A stretch of 64,000 bases of DNA from Clostridium sp. CAG:967 (lineage in GTDB: Bacteria; Cyanobacteriota; Vampirovibrionia; Gastranaerophilales; Gastranaerophilaceae). The stretch spans positions 1 through 64,000 of the forward strand of contig HF991467.1 in assembly GCA_000433095.1 (NCBI GenBank). The letters are read 5' to 3'. Positions 7,021 to 15,930 of the stretch are shown here, piece by piece; position 1 is the first letter of the stretch, and each line of letters begins with the position of its first letter. The translations under genes and the position numbers were made by a program. Under the pieces are notes generated by a model, which was given only the letters and a program-made list of their open reading frames with translations, ran no database searches and had not been told where the DNA came from.

Positions 7021-9977
7021 AACGTTTTTTTGTAATAATTTTAGTTCTTTTTATTTTCATAACTCCTGCTTTTGCTAAAAATTTTGAAACAATAGTGTCT
7101 ACCGTAGGAGTTAATGACATTGATTTTTACGATATTGAGCTTCTTTTAACAAAAAACGGTAAAATATATATTCCCTTCAAACAAATTTCAGAACTATTTG
7201 ACATTAAACCCGTAACAAACCATTCTACCCATGATATTACTTTTGAATACGAGAACAAAAAGGGCAAAATATCAGCAAATGGAATAATTTTTAACGGAAA
7301 AAATATTTCTGGAAAACAAAATTTCTATCTTAAAAAAGGCTTGATGGCAGAAGTTAAAGATGAAATTTTTTGTTCGGCAGAAGATTTAGAAAAAATTTTT
7401 GGGACAAAAATACAAACAGACGAAGATAATTTGTCGATAAGCGTATATTTAGACAATAAAGCCATTAATGTCGAACCGTTAAAAGAAAATATTCAGGAAA
7501 ATTTTAAAGTGAGGGCTTTTCAAAATGTGTATGCTCCAAACAAAAACAAAAAATTTGAACTGAACTCAATCGGCTTAAATAACAACACCCTTTCAGATTC
7601 AATATCCCAGTATATGATGGGGCAAAGCCAAAAAAATGTATTTTTTAACAATAACACCCAAATACTGTTGGGCGGGAAAGTTTATAATGGCGATTACACA
7701 ATTGATATGAATACATATAATTATAAGGGTGAACTATTTTCCTTTGGCGGTTTTGGACTTAATTACAAAAACAAATTCAAAAATTTTGAATACGAAATAG
7801 GAAAACCTAAGGGAATTATTGAAAAAAATTATAATGTCGGCACTCAATTATTGGGAGCTCAAATAAGAAATTACAGTTCTAAAAAAGAAAATTATAGCGA
7901 CTTAAACGGTTACGTTGATAAAACAAGTCTTGTAAAAGTATTTTTTGATGATGAGGAAGTAAAAACTTTGAGCACTTATGACGGCTATTACTCTCTAGAC
8001 GAAATTTTTGTCAACAAAGAACCACAAAAAATAAAAATTGTTGAATTAAAATCTGATAATTCAGAAGATACGATTTTGGAAAAAACTCTTAAAAATTCTG
8101 ATGAACTTAAAAAAGGTGAAAAACATTATGATATAATTTTAGGAGCAAGCGGGTATAATAACCGGCTTTTTACGCAAAATAACTATATTTATGAACTGAA
8201 TACTAAAAAAGCAGTAGCCGGAGCCCAATTCCAATACGGAATAAAAGATAATATAAAATTAGACTCAAAACTTTTTGCAGACAGGATTTATTATCGTCCG
8301 GAAAATTCAATCTGGCAAAGTTTTTATTCTTCAGATGCACTCTTAACCTCGGGCACATGGAAAAATCCAAATAATCTTGACGGGATTACAAATCTGAATA
8401 CAATTTATCTTCAAAAAAATAATTCTCTTTCCTATAAATTAAGCGGAGGTGTGAGCAGCGCAAGAGATGTAAGCCTTGGAGAAAATCAGCTTTTCGGATA
8501 TGCAGTTTCGGCGGGAGGAAAATTAAAAAGAAATTTCGGTAACATTGAGGCTGAAATTTTTAATACTTCGCCTGATTTTTACTTTGCGGGAAGTAATGGA
8601 AGTTTTATCAATGACAGACTTGGCGTGGGAATTTCTTTTGATTGCTCAAAAAATGGTGTAAATGCTTTCGGTCAGTACAAAAAATATTTTTCAAATACAA
8701 ACCACAAATTTGAAGGCGGATTAATTAACTTTAATGATTACAATTTCGGAATTAATAAAAATTTTGAAAAATTTGCAAATATTAGATTTAATATTACGGG
8801 AAGAGAGGGGCAAAATTCCTTTGCGGAAAACAAAAGTTATTACTACGACTTTAATCTTTCCAAACAATTAACATCTAATCTTTATCTTGAAGGCGGGAAA
8901 ACCGCAAGCAATTATCAAACAAATTATAAAGAAGGATACAACAGCGGGTTTAATTCTTTATATTCAACAATTTATGCAAAGGCAGATTACAGGTTACCCA
9001 AAAACATCGGTAAAATTTCTTTAGGACACGACATTGTAAAATATGATTACAACAGTTCTGAAAATGAGTATAATATGGCAAAAATCGGCTATACATTTCC
9101 CTCTTTTAAAAATCTGACACTTTCTTTAGGTACAGGTTATAAATACACGGGAAACGATAACGGATTTGATTTTAACGCTAATTTAGCTATAAGAACAAAA
9201 TCAGGAAGAACTGTTAATATAAATTACCAATTCAACAGAACAGGCGGGTTTATTATAAATAACATGTTTATGCCGACAAGTAACAGACATTCAATAAACA
9301 TTGTTTTAAATGATGTATGGGCAATTTTGCCCGGCGGTATTCAATCGGTGGGGTTCAATAATCCCAATCGTGGGTTTGTCGAAATTGTTGCTTATATTGA
9401 TAAAAACAATAACAGCACATTTGATAAAGAAGATATAAAAGTTGCAGATGTACCGTTTAAGTGTAATTGGTTGAATGAAAATATTTATACAAACAAAAAA
9501 GGGCGTGTTTCGCCTGCGGGAATTGACAGCGGTGTTTATAATGTAAAAATTGATAACGATAAATTGGCTGCGACATTGATTGATTATGAAAACAAAACAA
9601 AAATGGTAAGGGTTGAAGGCGGAAAAACAACAAAAGTTGAGTTTCCTTTAAAAAGCTGCGTGGGAAATATTTCAGGCAAGGTTAACATAACAGATGATTT
9701 TGACAGAAAAATGGATACAAAAGATTTTGTAGTAGTTTTGCTTAACGATAAAGGTGAAGAAAAAGCATATTCAACATTGGATAATAACAGCGAATTTTAT
9801 TTGTCCGGTGTTGAACCCGGTGTGTATTTTGTACAACTGGATAAAAATATCATTGAAGAAAATAACCTGCAAAATATTGAAAACAAAAGTATTATAAAGG
9901 TTGAAATACCTTATGAATACAAACATTTTACAGATATAAAAGATATTAATTTGACTTATAGCGTTATTTCGATTTAA
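7017..9977 (+). CDS. outer-membrane usher for pilus assembly
   Basis: A 986-residue protein with a signal peptide (1-20). Residues about 22-150 form a small domain with NGKIYIPFKQISELF, comparable to the N-terminal 'rdGrlyvp' domain of ushers of the alternative (CS1/Tcf-like) type. Residues about 170-770 are the beta barrel. Within it, near residue 295-360, lies the plug-type region (GYVDKTSLVKVFFDDEEV, then DGYYSL and IKIVELKSDN). The C terminus holds one or two Ig-like domains, including YIDKNNNSTFDKED near residue 800, a Ca-loop-like element also seen at usher C termini. It would secrete and polymerise the subunits encoded just upstream. Confidence 0.85.
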   Translation: MKRFFVIILVLFIFITPAFAKNFETIVSTVGVNDIDFYDIELLLTKNGKIYIPFKQISELFDIKPVTNHSTHDITFEYENKKGKISANGIIFNGKNISGKQNFYLKKGLMAEVKDEIFCSAEDLEKIFGTKIQTDEDNLSISVYLDNKAINVEPLKENIQENFKVRAFQNVYAPNKNKKFELNSIGLNNNTLSDSISQYMMGQSQKNVFFNNNTQILLGGKVYNGDYTIDMNTYNYKGELFSFGGFGLNYKNKFKNFEYEIGKPKGIIEKNYNVGTQLLGAQIRNYSSKKENYSDLNGYVDKTSLVKVFFDDEEVKTLSTYDGYYSLDEIFVNKEPQKIKIVELKSDNSEDTILEKTLKNSDELKKGEKHYDIILGASGYNNRLFTQNNYIYELNTKKAVAGAQFQYGIKDNIKLDSKLFADRIYYRPENSIWQSFYSSDALLTSGTWKNPNNLDGITNLNTIYLQKNNSLSYKLSGGVSSARDVSLGENQLFGYAVSAGGKLKRNFGNIEAEIFNTSPDFYFAGSNGSFINDRLGVGISFDCSKNGVNAFGQYKKYFSNTNHKFEGGLINFNDYNFGINKNFEKFANIRFNITGREGQNSFAENKSYYYDFNLSKQLTSNLYLEGGKTASNYQTNYKEGYNSGFNSLYSTIYAKADYRLPKNIGKISLGHDIVKYDYNSSENEYNMAKIGYTFPSFKNLTLSLGTGYKYTGNDNGFDFNANLAIRTKSGRTVNINYQFNRTGGFIINNMFMPTSNRHSINIVLNDVWAILPGGIQSVGFNNPNRGFVEIVAYIDKNNNSTFDKEDIKVADVPFKCNWLNENIYTNKKGRVSPAGIDSGVYNVKIDNDKLAATLIDYENKTKMVRVEGGKTTKVEFPLKSCVGNISGKVNITDDFDRKMDTKDFVVVLLNDKGEEKAYSTLDNNSEFYLSGVEPGVYFVQLDKNIIEENNLQNIENKSIIKVEIPYEYKHFTDIKDINLTYSVISI

Positions 9978-9990
9978 CAGTTTTGAAAAT

Positions 9991-10008
9991 TTTTGTAATG
10001 TTACAAAA
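9991..10008. terminator. weak AT-only hairpin between convergent genes
   Basis: TTTTGTAA (9991-9998) pairs with TTACAAAA (10001-10008). The stem is AT-rich, with A and T runs on the sides. It is the only hairpin in the 41-base gap between the usher and the leftward acyltransferase gene. Confidence 0.3.
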
Positions 10009-10018
10009 TATGCCGGTA

Positions 10019-11017
10019 TTATTTAAACACATGAAATTTATTTTCATCTAAGGGCTTATATTCTATAAAAGGTGTAAGCTTTTTTAAAATATAATTTATT
10101 ATAGGATTTGAGTGATTAATCAAGGCATAAAGATTTTCATATTTACAGCCGAGTTTTAGCTTTGCTTCATCGGTGGTTTGTCCGAAATCTATTATTTTAT
10201 ATCCGTTTTCTGTTCCGTAACGTACAATTTCTAAAAGCAATCTTATATAAATATCGTATTGTGATATATTTTTTTTGTTCAGACCTACAAATTCAAAAAG
10301 TAATTCTTCATTGTTTTTGTGAAGTGCGGCAAATCCCTGGAGTTCTTTATTTTTATCTTCCAGAACCGGAATAACCAGATCTTCTTGTTTGAAAAAATCT
10401 ATTGCAACTTTTCCGAGCTTATAATCAGCGTTATTGTAAACATCAAGGTATAGTTTATACATGTCTTCACTAAATTCTTTTTTATTATTTTTCAGAATGT
10501 AAAAATTAAGATTAGATGACTTTTCCAATGCTTTTTTATATCTTCGTCTATAGCCCGATCTTAATGATGAAATATATTCTTCAAAGGAATTCCATTTTAT
10601 ATTCATCATACATTTTGGTAAAATTTTTCCTTGTGTAAAATTGTCAAGTGTATAGAATTTATCTGTATTTATAATCAACTTAAATCCTTTTAAATTTTTT
10701 AGGAATTCAGCTGCTTCTTTTTTGGTCTGGTCTCCTAATATTATTGCAGGTTTGGATAATGTGAACGGATAATATACGGAATTCAATATTACAGGCAGTT
10801 TAAAAGGGGTGAACATTGCAATATCGTTATCGGAAGTTTTGCTTATTAAAAATTGTGTATCAATTTTTCCTTCTGCATTTCGGAAAACATAATACGATTT
10901 TTCAGAGCTGTCAATTTGTTCGATAAGTTTTAAAAAACTTTTTTTGAGATACGGGTTATTTCCTATATTGTCTTCCCAATCAGACGGTAATGTTTCAGAA
11001 GTTAAATATTTATCCAT
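10019..11017 (-). CDS. BioF2/FemAB-like GNAT acyltransferase
   Basis: The start at 11017 is set by AAGGA seven bases upstream; a longer frame to 11128 would cross the opposite gene's promoter. The product has 332 residues. Its basic helix near residue 160, SGYRRRYKKALEKS, is the hallmark of the CelD/BioF2-type branch of the GNAT fold. The C-terminal half holds LGKVAIDFFKQE, ELLFEFVGLN and GYKIIDFGQTTDEAK, the second GNAT-like half in which FemX/CelD-type proteins bind substrate. No signal peptide. Related proteins transfer amino acids or acyl groups to cell-envelope precursors; the substrate here is unknown. Confidence 0.7.
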   Translation of the reverse strand: MDKYLTSETLPSDWEDNIGNNPYLKKSFLKLIEQIDSSEKSYYVFRNAEGKIDTQFLISKTSDNDIAMFTPFKLPVILNSVYYPFTLSKPAIILGDQTKKEAAEFLKNLKGFKLIINTDKFYTLDNFTQGKILPKCMMNIKWNSFEEYISSLRSGYRRRYKKALEKSSNLNFYILKNNKKEFSEDMYKLYLDVYNNADYKLGKVAIDFFKQEDLVIPVLEDKNKELQGFAALHKNNEELLFEFVGLNKKNISQYDIYIRLLLEIVRYGTENGYKIIDFGQTTDEAKLKLGCKYENLYALINHSNPIINYILKKLTPFIEYKPLDENKFHVFK

Positions 11018-11089
11018 TATTTTGTCCTTATTTCTGGTTACATTTAAACAATAAGATATAATGTTGTAAAAATAATTAAGAGAGTGTTT

Positions 11090-11716
11090 ATGAAGAAGGA
11101 TGAAATTAAAATTGACGGACTGTACCAAATAAAGAAAAAAGATTTAAGAAGGTGTGCTGAAGTTGCGGCAAAAGCTTTTTTAGACGATGAAAGCAGTAAG
11201 TTTCTGTTTTCTTCTAAATTAACTTATAAATCTTTGTATAATTACTATCTGGTAATATACAATGCAGCATTCAGGAAAATGTATATGTTTGCGGAAAGTG
11301 AAGATATTAACGGATTTATTATTATTACGCCTGTCAAAAATTCAAACTTGTCTGTTTGGGATTGTTTAAGTGCCGGGGCTTTAAAGATTATATTTTCTCA
11401 AGGGTTGGGGATAGTTTTCAGGTCGCTTGAATATGAAAAAAATTGTAATAAAACTCGTGAAGGAATAGCATCTTCTGACAGCTGGTATATTTTTCAGTTT
11501 GGAGTTCTGCCTGATAAACAGGGGATGAAGCTTGGTTCAAAAATAATAAAACCTGTATTAAGATGGTTTGATGAGGAAAAAATCCCCTGTTATTTAGAAA
11601 CTCAAAAAGATGTAAATGTGTGTATATATAATCATTTAGGTTTTTTGTTAAAAATGATCGGAACACTGCCTGATAAAAAAATGAGCCAGTTTGCAATGTT
11701 TCGTAATTCACAATAA
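11090..11716 (+). CDS. GNAT family N-acetyltransferase
   Basis: A 208-residue protein. The ATG at 11090 is preferred over a GTG two codons earlier because AAGAGAG lies at the right distance. The C-terminal half has the GNAT core: FQFGVLPDKQGMKLGSKIIKPVL (beta-4 plus the acetyl-CoA pyrophosphate loop Q-G-x-x-L-G), then YLETQKDVNVCIYNHLGF (beta-5, alpha-4). The N terminus, including FLDDESSKFLF, is like acetyltransferases annotated for small molecules. It diverges from the BioF2-like gene with 72 bases between starts. The substrate cannot be told. Confidence 0.8.
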   Translation: MKKDEIKIDGLYQIKKKDLRRCAEVAAKAFLDDESSKFLFSSKLTYKSLYNYYLVIYNAAFRKMYMFAESEDINGFIIITPVKNSNLSVWDCLSAGALKIIFSQGLGIVFRSLEYEKNCNKTREGIASSDSWYIFQFGVLPDKQGMKLGSKIIKPVLRWFDEEKIPCYLETQKDVNVCIYNHLGFLLKMIGTLPDKKMSQFAMFRNSQ

Positions 11717-11746
11717 AAAACGGATACTTAATTAGGTATCCGTTTT
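11717..11746. terminator. bidirectional terminator between GNAT gene and pgi
   Basis: An 11-bp stem, 11717-11727 with 11736-11746 (AAAACGGATAC / GTATCCGTTTT), with an 8-base loop. A and T flanks allow it to work for both converging genes. Confidence 0.8.
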
Positions 11747-11765
11747 GGTTATAAAATATAATTTC

Positions 11766-13067
11766 TTATTTAGAAATTCTTCCCGGTACAACAACTCCGC
11801 CTTTTAAATTCTTTTTGTAGAATTCTACGTGCGGCTGCAATACGCTGTCCAGTACTTCAGGGAATGATGTATTTGACATAATTTTTTCAACGATTTCCTG
11901 ATAAACTGTAGCAAACGCTCTCAATTGAGTTAATGCACCTGCTGCCTGAGGAGTTAATCCCATTCCTTGGGTTTTAGCTGTTTCGAGGAAGAAAGCGCCT
12001 GTAACTTCATAAGATTTAGTTAACGCATCAATGTAGCTTTCTGCATTTTCTTTGCAAACACCGTTGTCTTGAGGAACGGTTAAAGCAAAAACAAGTTTGT
12101 TAGCAGGGTTAAAGTGAGCTTCTGCACTGTGGTGCATTGCATCAGGAACTTTTGCTACCTGTTTTAAAGTATCTTTAACGGATTCATTCTGCATTTGTGC
12201 GTGCCAGTAAACAGTATTTTCAAAAATTGAACCCATATATTGGTGAACAGAAGCTGAAATGCCGTTTATTTTCGCATCAGCCCAGAAAATACCTTCTTTC
12301 AATGCATCATTAACGCTTAAATCTGCTGTTAAAGATTCTGATGAAACTTCTTGAGCTGCATTAAGCATAGAAACCATATCTTCTTTTTTCATACCTGCAT
12401 AAGCAAGAGTAAATAAAGCGTGGTCATCGAATGCTGAGAAGCGTCCGCCCACATCATCGTGAATATACAAATCGCCTAACCAGCCGTTTTCATTTGAAGT
12501 TCTTCTTAATTCGCTTTTTTCAGCGTTAGCATCGGTTACTGCGATAAAGTGTTTTTGAGCTGCTTTATCAGCTTCTTCTGGTGATTTTCCTTGAGCTGTG
12601 TATGCATCTTTTAGCATTTGTAATACTCTTAAAAATCCGTCTTTTGTTTCAAAAGTTGAGCCTGATTTTGAAGCGATTAAAAAGTTTGATTTAAGAACAT
12701 TATTTTCTAATCTGTATAAAAATCTTTCTAAACTTGCTGAATCAACGTCAGAGTAAAATTCTATAACATCTTGTTTTACGTTTAAACCGTTAATTGACAG
12801 CATGTGTTCAACAGTGTGTTTAGAACCGCCGATACCCATTACGCTGAGTTTTTCTGCACCTGTCTGAGCTTTCAGCCCGCAAGCAAGTTTATAAATTTCA
12901 TCAACTCTTTTAGCTTGTTCTTGAGGCAGGTTTACCCAGTTTAAAAACTGTCCTTTTTTGTTAGCTCTTGATGAAAATTCGTTCACAAATTCAGAGATCT
13001 TTGATGAATATTGAGAGAAATCCACACCTGTGAATTTAGCTGTTACATTCGCATTTTTAGTCAACAT
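11766..13067 (-). CDS. pgi: glucose-6-phosphate isomerase
   Basis: A 433-residue protein interconverting glucose 6-phosphate and fructose 6-phosphate in glycolysis/gluconeogenesis. It has the SIS-fold phosphate-binding elements GIGGSKHT (near residue 79) and SKSGSTFET (near 134), the family signature DVGGRFSAF (near 205-213), and MHHSAEAHFNP in place of the usual EQ-x-H-S region. The length fits the short bacterial form (about 430-450). GAGGA precedes the ATG. It is monocistronic, with a terminator downstream shared with the GNAT gene. Confidence 0.92.
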   Translation of the reverse strand: MLTKNANVTAKFTGVDFSQYSSKISEFVNEFSSRANKKGQFLNWVNLPQEQAKRVDEIYKLACGLKAQTGAEKLSVMGIGGSKHTVEHMLSINGLNVKQDVIEFYSDVDSASLERFLYRLENNVLKSNFLIASKSGSTFETKDGFLRVLQMLKDAYTAQGKSPEEADKAAQKHFIAVTDANAEKSELRRTSNENGWLGDLYIHDDVGGRFSAFDDHALFTLAYAGMKKEDMVSMLNAAQEVSSESLTADLSVNDALKEGIFWADAKINGISASVHQYMGSIFENTVYWHAQMQNESVKDTLKQVAKVPDAMHHSAEAHFNPANKLVFALTVPQDNGVCKENAESYIDALTKSYEVTGAFFLETAKTQGMGLTPQAAGALTQLRAFATVYQEIVEKIMSNTSFPEVLDSVLQPHVEFYKKNLKGGVVVPGRISK

Positions 13068-13222
13068 AATATCCTCTTTCTTAAGTTATAATTTTTACAA
13101 TTATATTTTACTATAAAATTTATTTTTAAGATAAAAACGGGTATAAAATTATTAACACTTAACTTTTTATAAATTATGCGTTATCATGGTAATGTAACTA
13201 AAATCAGGAAATCGAGAACTAT

Positions 13223-14029
13223 ATGAAATCAATAAAAGAACTTTCAACCGAAACAAAAATACTGGACAGATTAAAAAACATTCCTATATGTTTGGAAATG
13301 GTGAAATATTTATTTGCGGACGAAGAACTGCAAGAGATGCAGGAATATGCAAATAATGTTTCTATCAGAAGACTCGGATATAATGACCACGGACCTGTTC
13401 ATATGCGTCAGGTTGTGGGTAATGCTATAAAAATGCTGAATATTCTTCATGATGCGGGAATTAGAACATCTCTTGAAATTGAAGAAACAGGAAATTTTGA
13501 AGACAGTATGTGTGCTGTTATTCTTGCAGGTTTGATGCATGATTTGGGAATGGCAATCGGACGTCAGGGGCATGAAGAAATGTCCGTACTTCTTGCTCAG
13601 CCTATTATCGACAGAACATTGATGCATATTTTTCCTGATAATCTTCACAGACGTGTAATTATTAAATCAGTTGCAACGGAAGCTATTATCGGTCATATGT
13701 CATCCAGAAAAATTCACTCAATAGAAGCAGGTATTCTTTTGATTGCAGACGGTTGCGATATGACAAAGGGACGTGCAAGAATTCCTATGGCTATTAACAC
13801 AACTCCAAAAGTCGGTGATATTCATAAATATTCTGCTAACGCAATTAACAGAATAGGAATACATCGTGGTGAAAGAAAGCCTATAAAAATTGATATTGAA
13901 ATGTCAGGGGATGTAGGATTTTTCCAAATAGAAGAAGTTCTTTTGACCAAAATCGATTCAAGTCCTGCAAAAGAATACGTTGAATTATATGCAGGCGTTG
14001 CAGGTCAGGAACGTAAGTGTTACTTATAG
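13223..14029 (+). CDS. HD-domain metal-dependent phosphohydrolase
   Basis: A 268-residue cytoplasmic protein. The HD-superfamily metal ligands are visible: H at VHMRQ (near residue 59), the HD pair in LAGLMHDLGM (near 108), and H in GRQGHEEMS (near 119), with D in LLIADGCDMTKGR (near 177) as the last ligand. The C terminus is a beta-rich tail (IKIDIEMSGDVGFF). Such proteins hydrolyse nucleotides or phosphate esters; no (p)ppGpp- or cyclic-dinucleotide-specific motif is evident. It diverges from pgi, and its stop lies three bases from the convergent TPR gene. Confidence 0.75.
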   Translation: MKSIKELSTETKILDRLKNIPICLEMVKYLFADEELQEMQEYANNVSIRRLGYNDHGPVHMRQVVGNAIKMLNILHDAGIRTSLEIEETGNFEDSMCAVILAGLMHDLGMAIGRQGHEEMSVLLAQPIIDRTLMHIFPDNLHRRVIIKSVATEAIIGHMSSRKIHSIEAGILLIADGCDMTKGRARIPMAINTTPKVGDIHKYSANAINRIGIHRGERKPIKIDIEMSGDVGFFQIEEVLLTKIDSSPAKEYVELYAGVAGQERKCYL

Positions 14030-14032
14030 CTT

Positions 14033-14524
14033 TTATTTCAAATATTTTTGCAGGATAAGCTTTTTCAAAGCTCTTGAATGAACGGCATGAGGCTCTATTT
14101 CAATAACTTTATCGAGATAATTCAATGCGCCTCCGTAATCTTTCAGTTTCTTTTTTATTAATGCCGCATAGAAATATGCATCAACAAATTTTGAATCAAG
14201 TTCTATTGCTGTTTCAAGGTCTTGTAATGCTTTATTTAATTCTTCTTCATCTGCGTTTTCATCAGCAAGAATTGTCTGTGCCCTGTTAAAGTATGCATCA
14301 ACCATTTGAGGACATATTACAATTGCCTTTGAATAGTTTTCATAAGCTTCTTCAAGTCTGTTTAAGTTGTGGTATGCTATTGCTTTTGAAAAATGTGCAA
14401 GTGCATAAGTGGGATTTAAGTTTATAGCTTTGCTAAAATTTTCAACAGCTTCTTCAAAATTCCCTTTATTTGTTTCGGTTATCCCGAGATTTGTATAATA
14501 TTTGTAATCGTGTTCGTCTGTCAT
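14033..14524 (-). CDS. tetratricopeptide-repeat protein
   Basis: The start at 14524 is set by AAAGGAG eight bases upstream. The 163-residue product consists of about four TPR units: DEHDYKYYTNLGITETNKGNFEEA, NPTYALAHFSKAIAYHNLNRLEEA, VDAYFNRAQTI and VDAYFYAALIKKKLKDYGGA. It has no signal peptide, so a cytoplasmic scaffold is likely. It resembles the exported TPR protein at 39498 in repeat style (A..DF.KAI.L.P.Y). Partner unknown. Confidence 0.8.
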   Translation of the reverse strand: MTDEHDYKYYTNLGITETNKGNFEEAVENFSKAINLNPTYALAHFSKAIAYHNLNRLEEAYENYSKAIVICPQMVDAYFNRAQTILADENADEEELNKALQDLETAIELDSKFVDAYFYAALIKKKLKDYGGALNYLDKVIEIEPHAVHSRALKKLILQKYLK

Positions 14525-14621
14525 AAGATTTGCTCCTTTAAGTATAATAAGCAAAATATTAAATATTTACAATTACCCGTTTTATACTTTATGATATGAT
14601 TTAAATAAAAGGAGACATTTT

Positions 14622-15872
14622 ATGCCGATTGATTTTAATTCTCACGTAAATTTTTTGAATAGCTACAACAAACCTGTACAGTCAAATCTAATACAGCAGG
14701 CTCTTATTTCTTCAAAGCCCGTTAAAGATACATTTACAAAAAGTGTACAGACTTCTGACGGCAATTTTGATAAAGATTACGAAGGAATAAAAATTGAACG
14801 TAAGTCATTCGGAACAATTAAAAAGACAGGACAGGAAGCTGTTTTGTATACTATAACAAATAAAAACGGAGCAAGTGTTGATTTGTCGACATTCGGTGCA
14901 ACAATCACTTCAATAAAAGTTCCCGACAAAAACGGCAGAATAAAAGATGTAACCCAGGGGTATAATTCCGTAACTCCTTATGAGCAGGCGCCTGTCGGTC
15001 ATGCAGGCGGAACAATCGGACCTTGCGCTAATAAAATCAGCAGCGGAACTTTTAAGATAAATGAGAAAGAATACAAACTCGAATGCAATAAAGACGGAGG
15101 AAAAACACATTCTCACGGGGGGTCTGACGGGTTTGACGTTAAAAATTGGGATGCTGAAATTTTAAAAGACGGTATAAAATTTACTTATAATAAAAAAGAT
15201 ATGGAAAGCGGCTACCCCGGTAATGTAAAGGTTTCTGTTACATATAAGTTTGATAATGACAACAGGCTGCATATTAAATACCATGCACAATCCGACAGCG
15301 ACACACTGGTTAATCTTACAAACCATACTTATTTCAATCTTGACGGTGCGGAAAATACCGAAGAAAATTCAGTCTTAAACCACATTGTAGAGCTCGAAAA
15401 TTCTTCGCATTATACTGTTAATAACGAAATAGCCGTGCCTACAGGCGAAATTGCTTCTGTTGAAGGAACTCCTTTTGATTTTAGAGAAGAACGCAAGATT
15501 TCTGAAATGATTGATAAAAAATCAGACCAGCTGGAAATCGGTTCGGGATTTGACCAAAATTACTGTATAGACGGCTATGACGGTAAGAAAATGATTAAGA
15601 TTGCAGAAGTTAAATCCGAAAAAACAGGGATTAAACTCGAAGTTGAAACTAACCTTCCGGGCTTTCAATTTTATACTGCAAATCATTTGGGCAAATCAGC
15701 ACAGCCGGAAGGAAAAGACGGCAAAAGATACGAGAAACGTTCCGCTTTTTGTATAGAACCTCAATTTTATCCCAATGCGATTAATACTGAAGCATTTAAA
15801 GAAAAACCCGTTTTGAAAAAAGGCGAGACTTTTGACAGGGAAATAATTTATTCTTTTGAAACAGATGATTAA
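14622..15872 (+). CDS. galM: aldose 1-epimerase with an extra N-terminal segment
   Basis: A 416-residue mutarotase that interconverts alpha and beta anomers of galactose or glucose. A 55-residue low-complexity extension precedes the catalytic domain. The catalytic elements are THSHGG (H165), NLTNHTYFNL (H235), PGFQFYTANHLG, and FCIEPQFYPNAIN with the catalytic Glu near residue 380. The usual sugar-binding GRxANRI is GPCANKI here, so a conserved Arg is Pro; substrate preference may differ. AAAGGAG precedes the start. It has no signal peptide, and no galactose operon lies beside it. Confidence 0.85.
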   Translation: MPIDFNSHVNFLNSYNKPVQSNLIQQALISSKPVKDTFTKSVQTSDGNFDKDYEGIKIERKSFGTIKKTGQEAVLYTITNKNGASVDLSTFGATITSIKVPDKNGRIKDVTQGYNSVTPYEQAPVGHAGGTIGPCANKISSGTFKINEKEYKLECNKDGGKTHSHGGSDGFDVKNWDAEILKDGIKFTYNKKDMESGYPGNVKVSVTYKFDNDNRLHIKYHAQSDSDTLVNLTNHTYFNLDGAENTEENSVLNHIVELENSSHYTVNNEIAVPTGEIASVEGTPFDFREERKISEMIDKKSDQLEIGSGFDQNYCIDGYDGKKMIKIAEVKSEKTGIKLEVETNLPGFQFYTANHLGKSAQPEGKDGKRYEKRSAFCIEPQFYPNAINTEAFKEKPVLKKGETFDREIIYSFETDD

Positions 15873-15930
15873 TAAAAAATATTTATGATATTCTATATTA
15901 ATAAATGAGTCAGTATTAGGGAGAAATTCT

